This document shows, one piece after another, positions 17,491-28,582 of a DNA stretch of 64,000 nucleotides. A model generated the notes under the pieces. That model ran no database searches, was not told the origin of the DNA, and worked only from the letters and a program-made list of their open reading frames with translations. The position numbers and the translations under genes are program-made. Within the stretch, counting starts at the first letter, position 1. Each line of letters opens with the position of its first letter. Source of the stretch: Cellulomonas sp. APG4. Lineage in GTDB: Bacteria; Actinomycetota; Actinomycetes; Actinomycetales; Cellulomonadaceae. The DNA lies in the NCBI RefSeq assembly GCF_009996735.1, contig NZ_JAACYI010000017.1, forward strand, positions 1 through 64,000, read 5' to 3'.

Positions 17491-19851
17491 GTGCCCGGGT
17501 CCAGCAGCAGCATGCGCCGTCTGCGCGGCCGCACGGTGCAGGTGCTGGTCGCCCTCGTCGCGGTCCTCGGCCTGGTCGCCGTGCTCGCCGCGCCGGCCTT
17601 CGCCGACGACGCGCCCGACGGCGCCGCGCAGGAGGCGACCCCTGCGGGTCCCGTGGTCCTGGTCGGCCTCACGGGCGTCCGCTGGGACGACGTGCGCACG
17701 CTCGCGACCCCGGGGCTGTGGGACCTGTCCCGCTCGGGTGCGCTGGGCAACGTCGCGGCGCGCAGCATCCGCTCGACCTCGTGCCCGGCCGACGGGTGGC
17801 TCGGAGTGAGCGCGGGCACGCGGCTGGGCGACCTCGAGGACCCGGACCGCGGGTGCCGCACGCTGCGCGAGGTGCGCACCGACGGGACCGTCGCAGGCTG
17901 GGCCGACTACGTGCTCGCTGCCGACGAGCAGCCCTACCGTGCGCAGCCCGGGCGGCTCGGCGCGACGCTCGCAGAGGCCGGCACCGAGGTGCTCGGGATC
18001 GGTCCGGGGGCCGCGATCGCGCTCGCCGACGTCGACGGGACCGTCGTGGGCCCGGTCGAGCGCACGCCCGCCACGTCCACCGAGCTCTACTCCATGGTCC
18101 GCACCGGCCTGCGGACCACCGACCTCGTGGTGGTCGACGCCGGCACCGTGCGCGACCCGGGCCGCGCGACCGAGGCGCGCCCCGAGCGCGGCCTCCAGAG
18201 CGAGCCCGAGGAGCCCGAGGCCGAGGAGTCGGAGTCGCTCACGGGCACCCCCGAGGACGACCTCGACGGCGTGGGCGCGATCCTCGAGCCGACGCGCCTG
18301 GAGCAGGTGCGCGCCGTCGACGAGCGCATCGAGACGGTGCTCCGTGCCGCGCGCAGCACCCACGCGACGGTGCTCGTGGTCTCGCTCGCGGACTCGGGCC
18401 GCGCGACGCTGCAGCTCGCTGCGGCCCACGGCACGTCCCCCGACGGCGAGCCGTACCGCGGTCTGCTCACGTCGGGGGCGACGCGTCAGCCGGGGCTGGT
18501 CCAGGCGATCGACGTCACACCCACCGTCCTCGGCCTGCTCGGTCTCGACCGCCCCGGGGACGCGTTCGACGGTGCGCCCATGGTCCCCACCGCGGGCCCT
18601 GCGGGAGCGACCGCACGCATCGACGCGCTCGAGGACATGGCCACCGAGGCTCGGCAGGTCACCCGCGTCAGCGGTTCGTACCTGACCCGCGTGGTCCTCG
18701 CGCAGGCCGTCTTCTTCGTGCTCGCCGCGCTGCTCCTGACCGTGCGGACCGTGCCCACGGGCCGGCCGCTGCGACCCGCGCTGCGCGTCCTCCGCGTGGC
18801 CGGGCTGGCGCTCGGGGCGGCGCCGATCGCCTCGTTCCTGGCGGGCCTGGTGCCGTGGTGGAACGCTGGCTCGCCCACGTGGGCCTTCTGGGCCGTGATC
18901 CTCGGCTGGATCGCGCTCATCACGGCCGTCGCGCTGCGCGGGCCGTGGCGGCACCGCCCGCTCGGCCCCGCGGGGGTCGTCGCCGGGGTCACCGTGCTCG
19001 TGCTGCTGCTCGACGCGATGACGGGCGCGACGCTCGTGATCGACTCGCCGATGGGCGCGCACAGGATCATGGCGGCCCGCTTCTACGGGATGAGCAACCA
19101 GGCGTTCGCCCTGCTGACGGCCGCGAGCCTGCTGGTCGCGACGGCGGTCGCCCAGCCGCTCCTCGACCGGGGTCGTCGACGCGCCGCGACCCTCGCGGTC
19201 GCCGGGATCGGCCTCGTGGTGACCGTGGTCAACGGCACGCCCGGCCTGGGCAGCGACTTCGGCGGACCGCCCGCCCTGATCCTCGGGTTCGCGATCCTCA
19301 CGCTCGCCGTGAGCGGCCGCAAGGTGCGCTGGCGCACCCTGCTGCTCGTCGGGCTCGTCGCGGCCGTGGTGGTCATGGGCTTCGCGGTGCTCGACTGGCT
19401 GCGCCCTCCCGCCGAGCGCACGCACCTCGGTCGCTTCTTCGCGACCGTGATCGACGGCGGCCTGTGGGACGTCGTCGTGCGCAAGCTCAGCGTCAACCTG
19501 CGCGTGCTGACCTCGTGGCGCTACCTCGTGCTCGCCATCGGCGGCGTGCTGGTGACGCTGCTCGTGCTGCGCGGGCCCCACCCCGGGGGCCGGATCCTCG
19601 CGGGTCGCAGCCCGCTCGCCGGGCTCGGCCAGGCGGTCCCGCTGCTCGGCACGACCGTCGCGGCCGTGGGCGCCGCGCTGGGTCTCGGCTTCCTCATCAA
19701 CGACTCGGGCATCGTGGTCCCCGCGACCGGGATCGCCGTCGCGGTGCCGTGCCTGGTCGCGGCTGCGGCGCAGTGGCGGCTCGCGCACCCCGACGTGGAC
19801 CTCGAGGCGGCCGAGCCCGACCCGGTCGAGGAGCGGTCAGGCGCGCGGTGA
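17491..19851 (+). CDS. Large envelope protein: alkaline-phosphatase-like ectodomain plus polytopic membrane domain
   Basis: 786-residue protein of unknown function. A signal sequence ending near AAPAFADD (about residue 33) leads to a roughly 360-residue extracellular domain. Its order GPVVLVGLTGVRWDDV, ATVLVVSLADSG and AIDVTPTVLGLLGLDRPG resembles the alkaline-phosphatase-like fold, but the metal ligands cannot be placed with certainty. From about residue 400 there are around ten to twelve predicted membrane helices, with FYGMSNQAFALL and GSDFGGPPALILGF as conserved-looking loops. GTG start has TAGGCT 6 nt upstream. It overlaps the convergent glycosyltransferase gene by 15 nt, which hints at a shared envelope role. 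Confidence 0.75.
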   Translation: MPGSSSSMRRLRGRTVQVLVALVAVLGLVAVLAAPAFADDAPDGAAQEATPAGPVVLVGLTGVRWDDVRTLATPGLWDLSRSGALGNVAARSIRSTSCPADGWLGVSAGTRLGDLEDPDRGCRTLREVRTDGTVAGWADYVLAADEQPYRAQPGRLGATLAEAGTEVLGIGPGAAIALADVDGTVVGPVERTPATSTELYSMVRTGLRTTDLVVVDAGTVRDPGRATEARPERGLQSEPEEPEAEESESLTGTPEDDLDGVGAILEPTRLEQVRAVDERIETVLRAARSTHATVLVVSLADSGRATLQLAAAHGTSPDGEPYRGLLTSGATRQPGLVQAIDVTPTVLGLLGLDRPGDAFDGAPMVPTAGPAGATARIDALEDMATEARQVTRVSGSYLTRVVLAQAVFFVLAALLLTVRTVPTGRPLRPALRVLRVAGLALGAAPIASFLAGLVPWWNAGSPTWAFWAVILGWIALITAVALRGPWRHRPLGPAGVVAGVTVLVLLLDAMTGATLVIDSPMGAHRIMAARFYGMSNQAFALLTAASLLVATAVAQPLLDRGRRRAATLAVAGIGLVVTVVNGTPGLGSDFGGPPALILGFAILTLAVSGRKVRWRTLLLVGLVAAVVVMGFAVLDWLRPPAERTHLGRFFATVIDGGLWDVVVRKLSVNLRVLTSWRYLVLAIGGVLVTLLVLRGPHPGGRILAGRSPLAGLGQAVPLLGTTVAAVGAALGLGFLINDSGIVVPATGIAVAVPCLVAAAAQWRLAHPDVDLEAAEPDPVEERSGAR

Positions 19852-20625
19852 CGGGGGCGCGGTGCGGCGCCCGATCCCGCGCATCACGCCGCGCATCTTG
19901 CGGGCGTTCACGGCGAGCAGCACGTCGCGGTACTGGGCCGCGCGGTGCATCTGACCGCGCAGGTCCGTCCCCGAGGCGCGGTGGCGCAGGTCGCACGGCA
20001 CCTCGACCGCCACGAAGCCCTTGGTGAGCAGGTCGATCGTCATGCCGGTCTCGACACCCCAGCCGCGCGCCAGCGGGGTCGCCGCCTCGAAGGCCTCGCG
20101 TGTGAGGCAGCGCATGCCGGACAGCGGCTGGGTGGGCGTCCACCCCGTCATCGCGTGGATCGAGCGCCGCGCGAGCCCCACGACGATGCCGCGTCCACCC
20201 GCACCGGGCTGGGGCGGGAGGAGCGCGATCGACACGTCGGCCGCACCCTCGAGCACGGGCGGGACGAGCGGCGCCGCGTTGACGGCGGACTCGCCCAGGT
20301 CCCCGTCGAGGAAGAGCAGCAGGCGCGCCGGACGGTCGTCGGTGTCGCGCATCGCGACCACCGCCGCACCGGTCTCCATGGCCGCGGCCTTGCCCCGGTT
20401 GTGCGAGTGGCGCACGACGACGGCGCCGGCCTCGCGTGCGACGTGCTGGGTCGCGTCCTCGCTGCCGTCGTCGACCACGAGCACGAGGTCGACGTGCGGG
20501 ATCGCGCGAGCGGCACGCACGGTGGCCGCGATGCGGCGCGACTCGTCCTTGGCGGGGATGACGACGGCGACCCGCTGCTTCGGGGTGGGGGGTGCGCCGT
20601 CTCGGCGTCCCCGGGTGCTGGCCAC
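19837..20625 (-). CDS. Glycosyltransferase family 2 protein
   Basis: 262-residue inverting GT-A fold enzyme. The nucleotide-sugar site starts with VAVVIPAKDESRRIAATV, followed by LVVDDGSEDAT, the GKAAAMETG loop and the metal-binding LLFLDGDLG. The acceptor half has GWTPTQPLSGMRCLTREAFE and GWGVETGMTIDLLTKG, the ED-like region of dolichyl-phosphate or polyprenyl-type transferases. There is no transmembrane tail, so it is probably a soluble or peripheral enzyme. Donor and acceptor are unknown. GTG start is preceded by TAGGGT exactly 6 nt upstream (20632-20637). Confidence 0.87.
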   Translation of the reverse strand: MASTRGRRDGAPPTPKQRVAVVIPAKDESRRIAATVRAARAIPHVDLVLVVDDGSEDATQHVAREAGAVVVRHSHNRGKAAAMETGAAVVAMRDTDDRPARLLLFLDGDLGESAVNAAPLVPPVLEGAADVSIALLPPQPGAGGRGIVVGLARRSIHAMTGWTPTQPLSGMRCLTREAFEAATPLARGWGVETGMTIDLLTKGFVAVEVPCDLRHRASGTDLRGQMHRAAQYRDVLLAVNARKMRGVMRGIGRRTAPPSPRA

Positions 20626-20698
20626 GCCACCACCCTAACGACGTTTCGAGGCCACGTCAGCGCGGCGCCACGCGATGGTCAACGCCCGGTCATGCGGC

Positions 20699-21535
20699 TC
20701 AGCGCAGCGTGAGCTGACGGGCCACGAGGCCGGCGCGAGCGCGCCGCTCGTTCGCGTCGAGCGGGGCGTCCACCGCGAGCGCGGCGTCGAGTCGCCCGGC
20801 GAGCTCGGCGAGCGGCCCCTCGACCTCCTCGGGCTCGGTGCCGGGGCTCAGGTCCCACACCGGCACGAGCAGACCGCACGAGCGGAACGCACCGATGAAC
20901 TTGCCCAGGTCGCCACCCGCGAGGCCGGACTCGCGGCGCGCGTGCAGCCGGGCCAGCGCGTCGAGGAAGTCCTGCTCGTCGTGCCGCACGGCCCAGCGCA
21001 GGTACTCGCGCTCACCCATGCGCGCCCAGTAGGCGGCCTCGACCGAGGTCAGGCGGCGCGTGGGCACGACCGTCTCGTTGAGCTGGTCCAGCGAGGCCTG
21101 CGCGTCGGGCGGCAGCTCGACCCCCGACGCCGTCCAGTAGTCGAAGCCCTCGTGCACCGTGACCTCGAACGGGACGTCGAGGTCGAGCACGTCCTGCAGC
21201 CGCGGCCCGGGCTCGGGCAGCGGGGCCGAGGTGAGCGGCGTGCCGGCAGGCAGCTCGAGCGCCCGGAGCAGCAGGTCGGCGAGGTCGCGCGACGCGTCCC
21301 CCGAGCCCGCGTGCTGCTGGAGCGCGAGCATGATCGCGCCGTCGCCGCGGTGCAGCGCGGGCCACGCCATGGGCAGGACCGTCGTGACGACGACGTCGCG
21401 CGCACCGTGCTCGGCCGTGGTGCGGGCCGTCCCCGTCGCCGCGGGCACCACCTCGCGCATCGCCACGTAGTCGGGCTCCCCGGGCAGCCCCTCGAAGGGG
21501 CGCAGGACGAAGTCGACGGTCGCTCTCTTGGCCAT
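20699..21535 (-). CDS. DUF5926 family protein
   Basis: 278-residue protein of the actinobacterial DUF5926 family, with no assigned function. The characteristic opening is [20 protein letters not shown], followed by [18 protein letters not shown], and the core carries [19 protein letters not shown]. It has no membrane segment or signal peptide and is acidic. A longer open frame runs upstream to 21913, but it overlaps the phosphoglucomutase gene on the other strand, and the family start matches ATG 21535. TACGCT lies 8 nt before that ATG, so a very short leader is likely. It diverges from pgm. Confidence 0.82.
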   Translation of the reverse strand: MAKRATVDFVLRPFEGLPGEPDYVAMREVVPAATGTARTTAEHGARDVVVTTVLPMAWPALHRGDGAIMLALQQHAGSGDASRDLADLLLRALELPAGTPLTSAPLPEPGPRLQDVLDLDVPFEVTVHEGFDYWTASGVELPPDAQASLDQLNETVVPTRRLTSVEAAYWARMGEREYLRWAVRHDEQDFLDALARLHARRESGLAGGDLGKFIGAFRSCGLLVPVWDLSPGTEPEEVEGPLAELAGRLDAALAVDAPLDANERRARAGLVARQLTLR

Positions 21536-21629
21536 GGGCAGCGAGCGTACCCGTCGTGCCTGCGCCGCCGGCGGGGCGACTGCGGACGATCCCGTGCGCT
21601 CGGGGACCCGGCGGTGCGAGGATCGGGCC

Positions 21630-23318
<1,689 letters not shown>

Positions 23319-23369
23319 CGTCGCGGGCGACGACGACGGCGTCCTCGGACCTCCCGGGGGCCCGTCCGC

Positions 23370-26054
23370 TCAGGCGACCGGCGGGGCGAGCAGGCTGAGC
23401 CGGAATTCGTCGGCCGGCACGGGGCGCGACCACAGGTAGCCCTGTGCGCTCGTGCAGCCGAGCCGGCGAAGCTCGGCGGCCTGCGCCTCGGTCTCGACGC
23501 CCTCGGCCACGAGGTCGAGGCCCAGGGACTGGCCCAGCCGGACGAGGGTCGTCACGATCGCCCGGCTGCGCACGTCGTCGAGCATCGCCGCGACGAACAG
23601 CCGGTCCACCTTGATCATCGAGATCGGCAGCTCGATCACGCGCGTCAGCGGGCTGTACCCGGTGCCGTAGTCGTCCGCCGCGAGGCCGATGCCGATCCGT
23701 CGCAGCGCCGCGAGGTCGGTCAGCAGCGCGTCGCTCACGGCGTCGAGGTGCGTCTCGGTGAACTCGAGCACCAGACGGGCGGGCGGCAGGCCGGTGCGCG
23801 CGAGGACGCCGCTCACCACGTCGAGGAAGTCCGGCTCGTCGAGCTGCCGCGCGCTGACGTTGACGTGCACCTGGACGTCGTCGGCCGGCCAGCCCACCGC
23901 GAGGCGGCACGCACGCTCGAGCACCCACGCGCCCACCCGCGGCATGAGCCCCGACGCCTCGGCGACGTCGAGCCACTCGGCCGGCGCGAGCACGCCGCGC
24001 GTCGGGTGCCGCCAGCGGACCAGCGCCTCGGCCGCGGTGGTGCGCCCGTCGAGCAGGTCGACCACGGGCTGCAGGTAGACCTCGAGCTCGTCGCGGTCGA
24101 GCGCCTCGCGCAGCTCGGCCTCGAGCTCGACCGCACGCGTGGCCCGCGCCCGGTGCTCGTCGGAGTACACGACCGCACGCCGCTTGCCGGCCTCCTTGGC
24201 CGCGTACATGGCGGCGTCCGCGTCGCGCAGCAGGTCGTCCGCCCGGGCGCCCGCGGTTCCCCACGCGATGCCGATGCTCGCGCCCACGGAGAAGGGGCGG
24301 CCGCCCACCATCGTCGGCGCAGCGAGCGCCTCGAGCACCTCGGCCGCGAGCTCCTCGCCCTCCTCGGGCCCGCGTGCGTGGGGACGCAGGACCACGAACT
24401 CGTCCCCGCCCTGCCGGGCCGCGACGTCGTCGGGCCGCAGCAGCGAGCGCAGGCGCTCGGCGACCTCGACCAGCACCACGTCACCGTTGGTGTGACCCGC
24501 GGTGTCGTTGACGTGCTTGAAGTCGTCCAGGTCGCAGAAGAGCACGACGACGCCCGCACCCTCGGGCAGCGTCCGCAGCGCGAGGTCGATCCTGTCGCGC
24601 AGCAGCGTGCGGTTGCCCAGGCCCGTGAGCGAGTCCTGGAGGGCCTGCGCCGTCAGCCTGTCCTCGGCCGCACGCCGCGAGGTGACGTCGACCATCTGCG
24701 CGACGAACAGCCCGTCGCCCGCGGACGAGGGCAGCGGTGAGATCGCGACCTCGACCCAGCGCGTGCCGTCCCAGCCGACGAGGGCGAGCTCGCCGTGCCA
24801 GCCCGCGAGGCGTCCCTCGGCGATCGCAGCGACGGCGTCGGTGAGCATCGCGCGGTCGCCCTCCTCGAGGCGCCCCGTCCACGAGGTCCCGACGAGGTCC
24901 GTCTCGCTGCTGCCGAGGATCCGCGCCGCCACCGGGTTGAGCTCGACCACGTCGAGCCCGCCGCCACGGTGCCGGCCGAGGCCGTCGGCCGGGGCCTCGG
25001 CGGGCTCGGCTCCCGGCTCGCGACGACCGCCACGACGCTGGAGGTCCGCCTCGGCACGCGTGTCCACGTGCCCCGCCTCGCACCGCCGCAGCAGGAGCGT
25101 GCCGAGCAACGCCTCGCTGAAGCCCAGCCGGAACAGCCGCTCGCTCGCCTCGACCCGCTCGAGCGCCGCGCGCCGCTGCGCGACCGACACCGCGACCGGG
25201 AGCATGATCAGCGCGGCCGCCACCATGTACGCCTGCACGAGCGAGGTGCTCGCGGTGCTGGCCTCGCCCAGCCTCGCGGCGAACGGCCCCCCGCCCGTGC
25301 GGCTCAGCCACGTGAGCAGCACGCCGAGCACCAGGAGCTGCGTGGTCACGGTGCGCGTGCCCAGCCGCAGCGCGCCCCAGACCAGCAACGGCATGGTGAG
25401 GAAGCTCAGCGGCAGCGTCTGCTCGGGGCCGAAGATCACCACGGTCGCCACCACGACGGCCGCCCACTGGAGCGCGGCCTCGAACCCGCGCCCCGGTGCG
25501 CGCGAGCCGAGCACGCGCATGCCGAACGGCACGATCACGAGGATCGCGGCACCGTGGCTCGTCATGACGGTGCGCGCGGTCACGAGGAACCCGCCGTCGG
25601 TGCCGAACGCCACGGTGGCGCCCGCCAGCGCGCCCATCGTGACGATCCCCATCGCCGTCGCCACGAACAGACGGAACACGTCCTCGAGCGAGCGCAGGCT
25701 CGGCCGGCGGCCGTCGCGCGTGAGCCACCAGGCGACCACGAACGCCTCGAGGGCGTTGGCCAGGCCGAAACCCGCCGCAACGGCCGGCTCCCGGCCCGCG
25801 ACGACGTTCGCGACGGCGCTCAGCACGGCGACGACGGCGACCGCGACGAGCCTGCGCGCACGCGTGGGGGCCCAGGCGATCGCGATGACCGAGACGCCCG
25901 CGGCCGGCCACCAGGCGGCGACGCCCGTGTCCGGAGGGGCGAGCGCGACGGCTGCCGCGGCCAGGCCGAAGACCGCGGCTCCGAGGCCCACGTAGGTCAG
26001 CAGGCCGTAGGACGCCAGGGCTGCGGCCACGCGACGCACCGACGACGGTCCCAT
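23370..26054 (-). CDS. MASE1-PAS-GGDEF-EAL cyclic-di-GMP enzyme
   Basis: 894-residue bifunctional signalling protein. An N-terminal MASE1-type membrane sensor of about eight helices (residues 1-300, including AAWWPAAGVSVIAIAW) is followed by a PAS domain near 365-465. The GGDEF domain has ARQGGDEFVVL near 546, with an intact I-site RPDD five residues upstream. The EAL domain has AAEALVRWRHP near 675, ADDYGTGYSPL and VAEGVETEAQA. Both diguanylate cyclase and phosphodiesterase motifs look intact, so the net activity must be controlled by the sensor. ATG 26054 has the strong GGGAGGAGG site; the open frame extends further upstream without one. It diverges from the MFS gene. Confidence 0.9.
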   Translation of the reverse strand: MGPSSVRRVAAALASYGLLTYVGLGAAVFGLAAAAVALAPPDTGVAAWWPAAGVSVIAIAWAPTRARRLVAVAVVAVLSAVANVVAGREPAVAAGFGLANALEAFVVAWWLTRDGRRPSLRSLEDVFRLFVATAMGIVTMGALAGATVAFGTDGGFLVTARTVMTSHGAAILVIVPFGMRVLGSRAPGRGFEAALQWAAVVVATVVIFGPEQTLPLSFLTMPLLVWGALRLGTRTVTTQLLVLGVLLTWLSRTGGGPFAARLGEASTASTSLVQAYMVAAALIMLPVAVSVAQRRAALERVEASERLFRLGFSEALLGTLLLRRCEAGHVDTRAEADLQRRGGRREPGAEPAEAPADGLGRHRGGGLDVVELNPVAARILGSSETDLVGTSWTGRLEEGDRAMLTDAVAAIAEGRLAGWHGELALVGWDGTRWVEVAISPLPSSAGDGLFVAQMVDVTSRRAAEDRLTAQALQDSLTGLGNRTLLRDRIDLALRTLPEGAGVVVLFCDLDDFKHVNDTAGHTNGDVVLVEVAERLRSLLRPDDVAARQGGDEFVVLRPHARGPEEGEELAAEVLEALAAPTMVGGRPFSVGASIGIAWGTAGARADDLLRDADAAMYAAKEAGKRRAVVYSDEHRARATRAVELEAELREALDRDELEVYLQPVVDLLDGRTTAAEALVRWRHPTRGVLAPAEWLDVAEASGLMPRVGAWVLERACRLAVGWPADDVQVHVNVSARQLDEPDFLDVVSGVLARTGLPPARLVLEFTETHLDAVSDALLTDLAALRRIGIGLAADDYGTGYSPLTRVIELPISMIKVDRLFVAAMLDDVRSRAIVTTLVRLGQSLGLDLVAEGVETEAQAAELRRLGCTSAQGYLWSRPVPADEFRLSLLAPPVA

Positions 26055-26194
26055 CGCGCCTCCTCCCGAACGGCCACCGCGGCCGTGGTGCCCCCACGGC
26101 GCCATCGTGCCCAGCATCCTTCCACGCGGCCCCGCACGCACGAGGGGTGAAAACACGGGCCTCGGCACCCTCGGCGGGCTGGGAGAATCCTCGG

Positions 26195-27409
26195 GTGCTC
26201 CGCCCCTACCGCGAGGTGCTCGCGCACCCCGGCGCCGTCGCGTTCTCCGCGGCCGGCGCACTCGCCCGGCTCCCGATCTCCATGGTCGGCATCGGGATCG
26301 TCCTCATGGTCTCGGACGTGTACGGCTCCTACGCCCTCGCGGGGCGCATCTCGGCCGTCCAGGTGATCACGCACGCCATCTGCTCGCCGCTGCTCTCGCG
26401 CCTCGTCGACCGCCGCGGCCAGGCCCGGGTCATGCGGCCCGCCGTCGTGCTCACCGCGCTCGGGATCGGTGGCCTCGTGGTCCCCGCGCTGCTCGGCTGG
26501 CCCTCGTGGACCCTGTACGCGGGTGCCGTCGTCGCGGGGGCGAGCGCGGGCTCGATCGGGGCCCTGGTGCGCGCGCGGTGGTCGTACGTGCTGCACGACC
26601 CTCGCACCCTGCACACGGCGTACTCCCTCGAGTCCGCGGTCGACGAGCTCGTGTTCATCGTCGGCCCGGTGCTCGCGACGCTGCTGGCCACCGGGGTGCA
26701 CCCGGTCGCGGGGCTGGTGGTGCCGATGGTCGCGGTGCTGCTCGGGGGCGTCTGGTTCCTCTCGCAGCGCGGCACCGAGCCACCGCCCAGCGCGCGCGAG
26801 CCCGGGACGAGCCACCGGCACGTGATGCTCTCGGGCGGCATGGTCGCGCTCGCGGCGGTCTTCGTGTGCATGGGCGCGGTCTTCGGCGCGACCGACGTCG
26901 CGACGGTCGCCTTCGCCGAGGAGCAGCAGAACAAGGGCGCCGCGGGCCTGGTGCTCGCGATCTTCGCGGCGGGGTCCATGATCTCGGGCCTCGGCTACGG
27001 CGTGCGGCACTGGGTGAGCCCGCTGTGGCGCAGGTTCGCGATCGGGGTGGTCGCGCTCGCCCTCGGCGTGACCCTGTTCTTCGTGGTGACGAACCTCGTC
27101 GCGCTCGCCGCCGTGATGTTCGTGGTCGGCTTCGCGATCGCGCCGACCCTCGTCAACGGCAACGGACTGGTGCAGCAGCTCGTCCCTCGGACGCAGCTCA
27201 CCGAGGGGCTCACCTGGGTGGGCACGTCACTCGGTGTCGGGGTGTCGCTCGGCGCGTCGATCGCTGGTGCGGTGATCGACGCGCGGGGTGCGCACGCGGG
27301 GTTCGCCGTCGTCGCGCTCTCGGGTGTCGCGGCGGCGGTCGCCGCGCTCGCGGGACTGCCCGCGCTGCGCAGCCGCACGGCCGTGCCGGCGATCCCCCAC
27401 GCGGGTTGA
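26195..27409 (+). CDS. Major facilitator superfamily transporter
   Basis: 404-residue permease with about twelve predicted helices. The loop between helices 2 and 3 reads SPLLSRLVDRRGQARVMRP, the MFS signature with its basic residues. ESAVDELVFIVGPVLATLLA in helix 5 is common in actinobacterial drug/metabolite efflux MFS proteins. No substrate can be named. The start at GTG 26195 was chosen over an upstream ATG at 26147 because the alignment-like region begins there and GAGAAT lies 6 nt before it, a leaderless-type -10. The gene ends 12 nt from the convergent VIT1-family gene. Confidence 0.85.
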   Translation: MLRPYREVLAHPGAVAFSAAGALARLPISMVGIGIVLMVSDVYGSYALAGRISAVQVITHAICSPLLSRLVDRRGQARVMRPAVVLTALGIGGLVVPALLGWPSWTLYAGAVVAGASAGSIGALVRARWSYVLHDPRTLHTAYSLESAVDELVFIVGPVLATLLATGVHPVAGLVVPMVAVLLGGVWFLSQRGTEPPPSAREPGTSHRHVMLSGGMVALAAVFVCMGAVFGATDVATVAFAEEQQNKGAAGLVLAIFAAGSMISGLGYGVRHWVSPLWRRFAIGVVALALGVTLFFVVTNLVALAAVMFVVGFAIAPTLVNGNGLVQQLVPRTQLTEGLTWVGTSLGVGVSLGASIAGAVIDARGAHAGFAVVALSGVAAAVAALAGLPALRSRTAVPAIPHAG

Positions 27410-27421
27410 GGCGCTCCCGCC

Positions 27422-28498
27422 TCAGCCGAGCGTCGTGTCGAACAGCGAGCCGAGGCCCCAGGTGACCGCGGCAGCGGCGCCACCGATCGCGAGCTGACGC
27501 AGCGCACGCAGCAGCGGCGGGGCGCCCGAGATCAGGCCGACGACGGCGCCCGTGGCGAGCAGCGCGAGGCCCACGGCACCGAGGGCGACGAGCACCGCGA
27601 CCGTCCCTTCGAGGCCGACGAGCCACGGCAGCACCGGGATGAGCGCGCCCGACGCGAAGAAGAGGAAGCTCGAGACGGCGGCGCCCGTCGCCGTGCCGAC
27701 CTCCTCGTGCGCGTCGACCACCGTGTCGGCGTGGAACTCGCGGCTCTCGTGGCCGAGGCGCGCGATGTCGTCGAGCACCGCATCGGCGCGTGCGCGGGCC
27801 TCGGTCGCGTCCAGCCCGCGGGCGCGGTAGACGAGCTCGAGCTCGTTCGCGTCGAGGTCCAGGTGCGGCAGCGCCTCGTGCGCCGCGGGGCTCGGGGTCG
27901 AGGCCGCGAGCAGCTCGCGCTGCGAGCGCACCGAGATGAACTCGCCCGCACCCATCGACAGCGCACCCGCGAGCAGCCCCGCGAGGCCGGTCAGCAGCAC
28001 GGTCGCCGTCGGTGTCCCGGCGGCCGCGACGCCGATGACCAGCGCCAGGTTGGAGACGAGGCCGTCGTTGGCGCCGAAGACGGCGGCGCGGAACGTCCCG
28101 GCGAGGCGCTGGCGACCCCGTGTGGCGAGGGAGCGCACCACCTCCTCGTGGATGCGCTCGTCGGCGGCCATCGCAGGCGTCGCGTCGGCGTCGAGCTCGT
28201 ACGTCGCGCGGGCCTCGGCCCGCTGCGCGAGCGCCAGCACGAAGACCGAGCCGAAGTACCGCGCGAGCCGCGCGAGGATGCGGAACCGCACGTCGCCGCG
28301 GCGCGGCTCACCCACGTGGTCGCCCAGCAGCTGTTCCCAGTGCGCGGCGTGGCGGCCCTCGGCCTCGGCGAGCGCGAGCAGGATCTCGCGCTCCTCGCCG
28401 TGGCGGTGCCGCGAGAGCTCGCGGTACACCGCGGCCTCGGCGCGCTCGTCGGCCAGGTGCCGGCGCCACCGGCGCAGCTGGGCAGGGGTCGGTGTCAC
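27422..28498 (-). CDS. Ferritin-like/VIT1 (CCC1) family metal transporter, MbfA-like
   Basis: 358-residue protein joining an N-terminal ferritin-like four-helix domain to a C-terminal VIT1/CCC1 transporter. The first part has ERAEAAVYRELSRHRHGEE and AEAEGRHAAHWEQLL, where Glu and the ExxH motif could form a di-iron site. The second part has FGANDGLVSNLALVIGVAAA and LAGALSMGAGEFISVRSQRE, both diagnostic of VIT1, and five predicted helices. In MbfA proteins this pairing exports iron under excess or peroxide stress, and the same role is inferred here. GTG 28498 is taken as the start; another GTG lies six codons upstream at 28516. Confidence 0.87.
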   Translation of the reverse strand: MTPTPAQLRRWRRHLADERAEAAVYRELSRHRHGEEREILLALAEAEGRHAAHWEQLLGDHVGEPRRGDVRFRILARLARYFGSVFVLALAQRAEARATYELDADATPAMAADERIHEEVVRSLATRGRQRLAGTFRAAVFGANDGLVSNLALVIGVAAAGTPTATVLLTGLAGLLAGALSMGAGEFISVRSQRELLAASTPSPAAHEALPHLDLDANELELVYRARGLDATEARARADAVLDDIARLGHESREFHADTVVDAHEEVGTATGAAVSSFLFFASGALIPVLPWLVGLEGTVAVLVALGAVGLALLATGAVVGLISGAPPLLRALRQLAIGGAAAAVTWGLGSLFDTTLG

Positions 28499-28582
28499 GA
28501 CGCCCAAGCCTGCCACCTCGCTGCCGGCATCCCGGCCCCGAGGTCCCGGGCCCCACCGCGCGCGGGCGGTGGGACGCAGACG

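Noticed and set aside
15091-19788. 1565-codon minus-strand open frame
   Set aside because: It covers the lipid kinase, pheA and membrane protein genes in a different frame; composition is typical of high-GC shadow frames.
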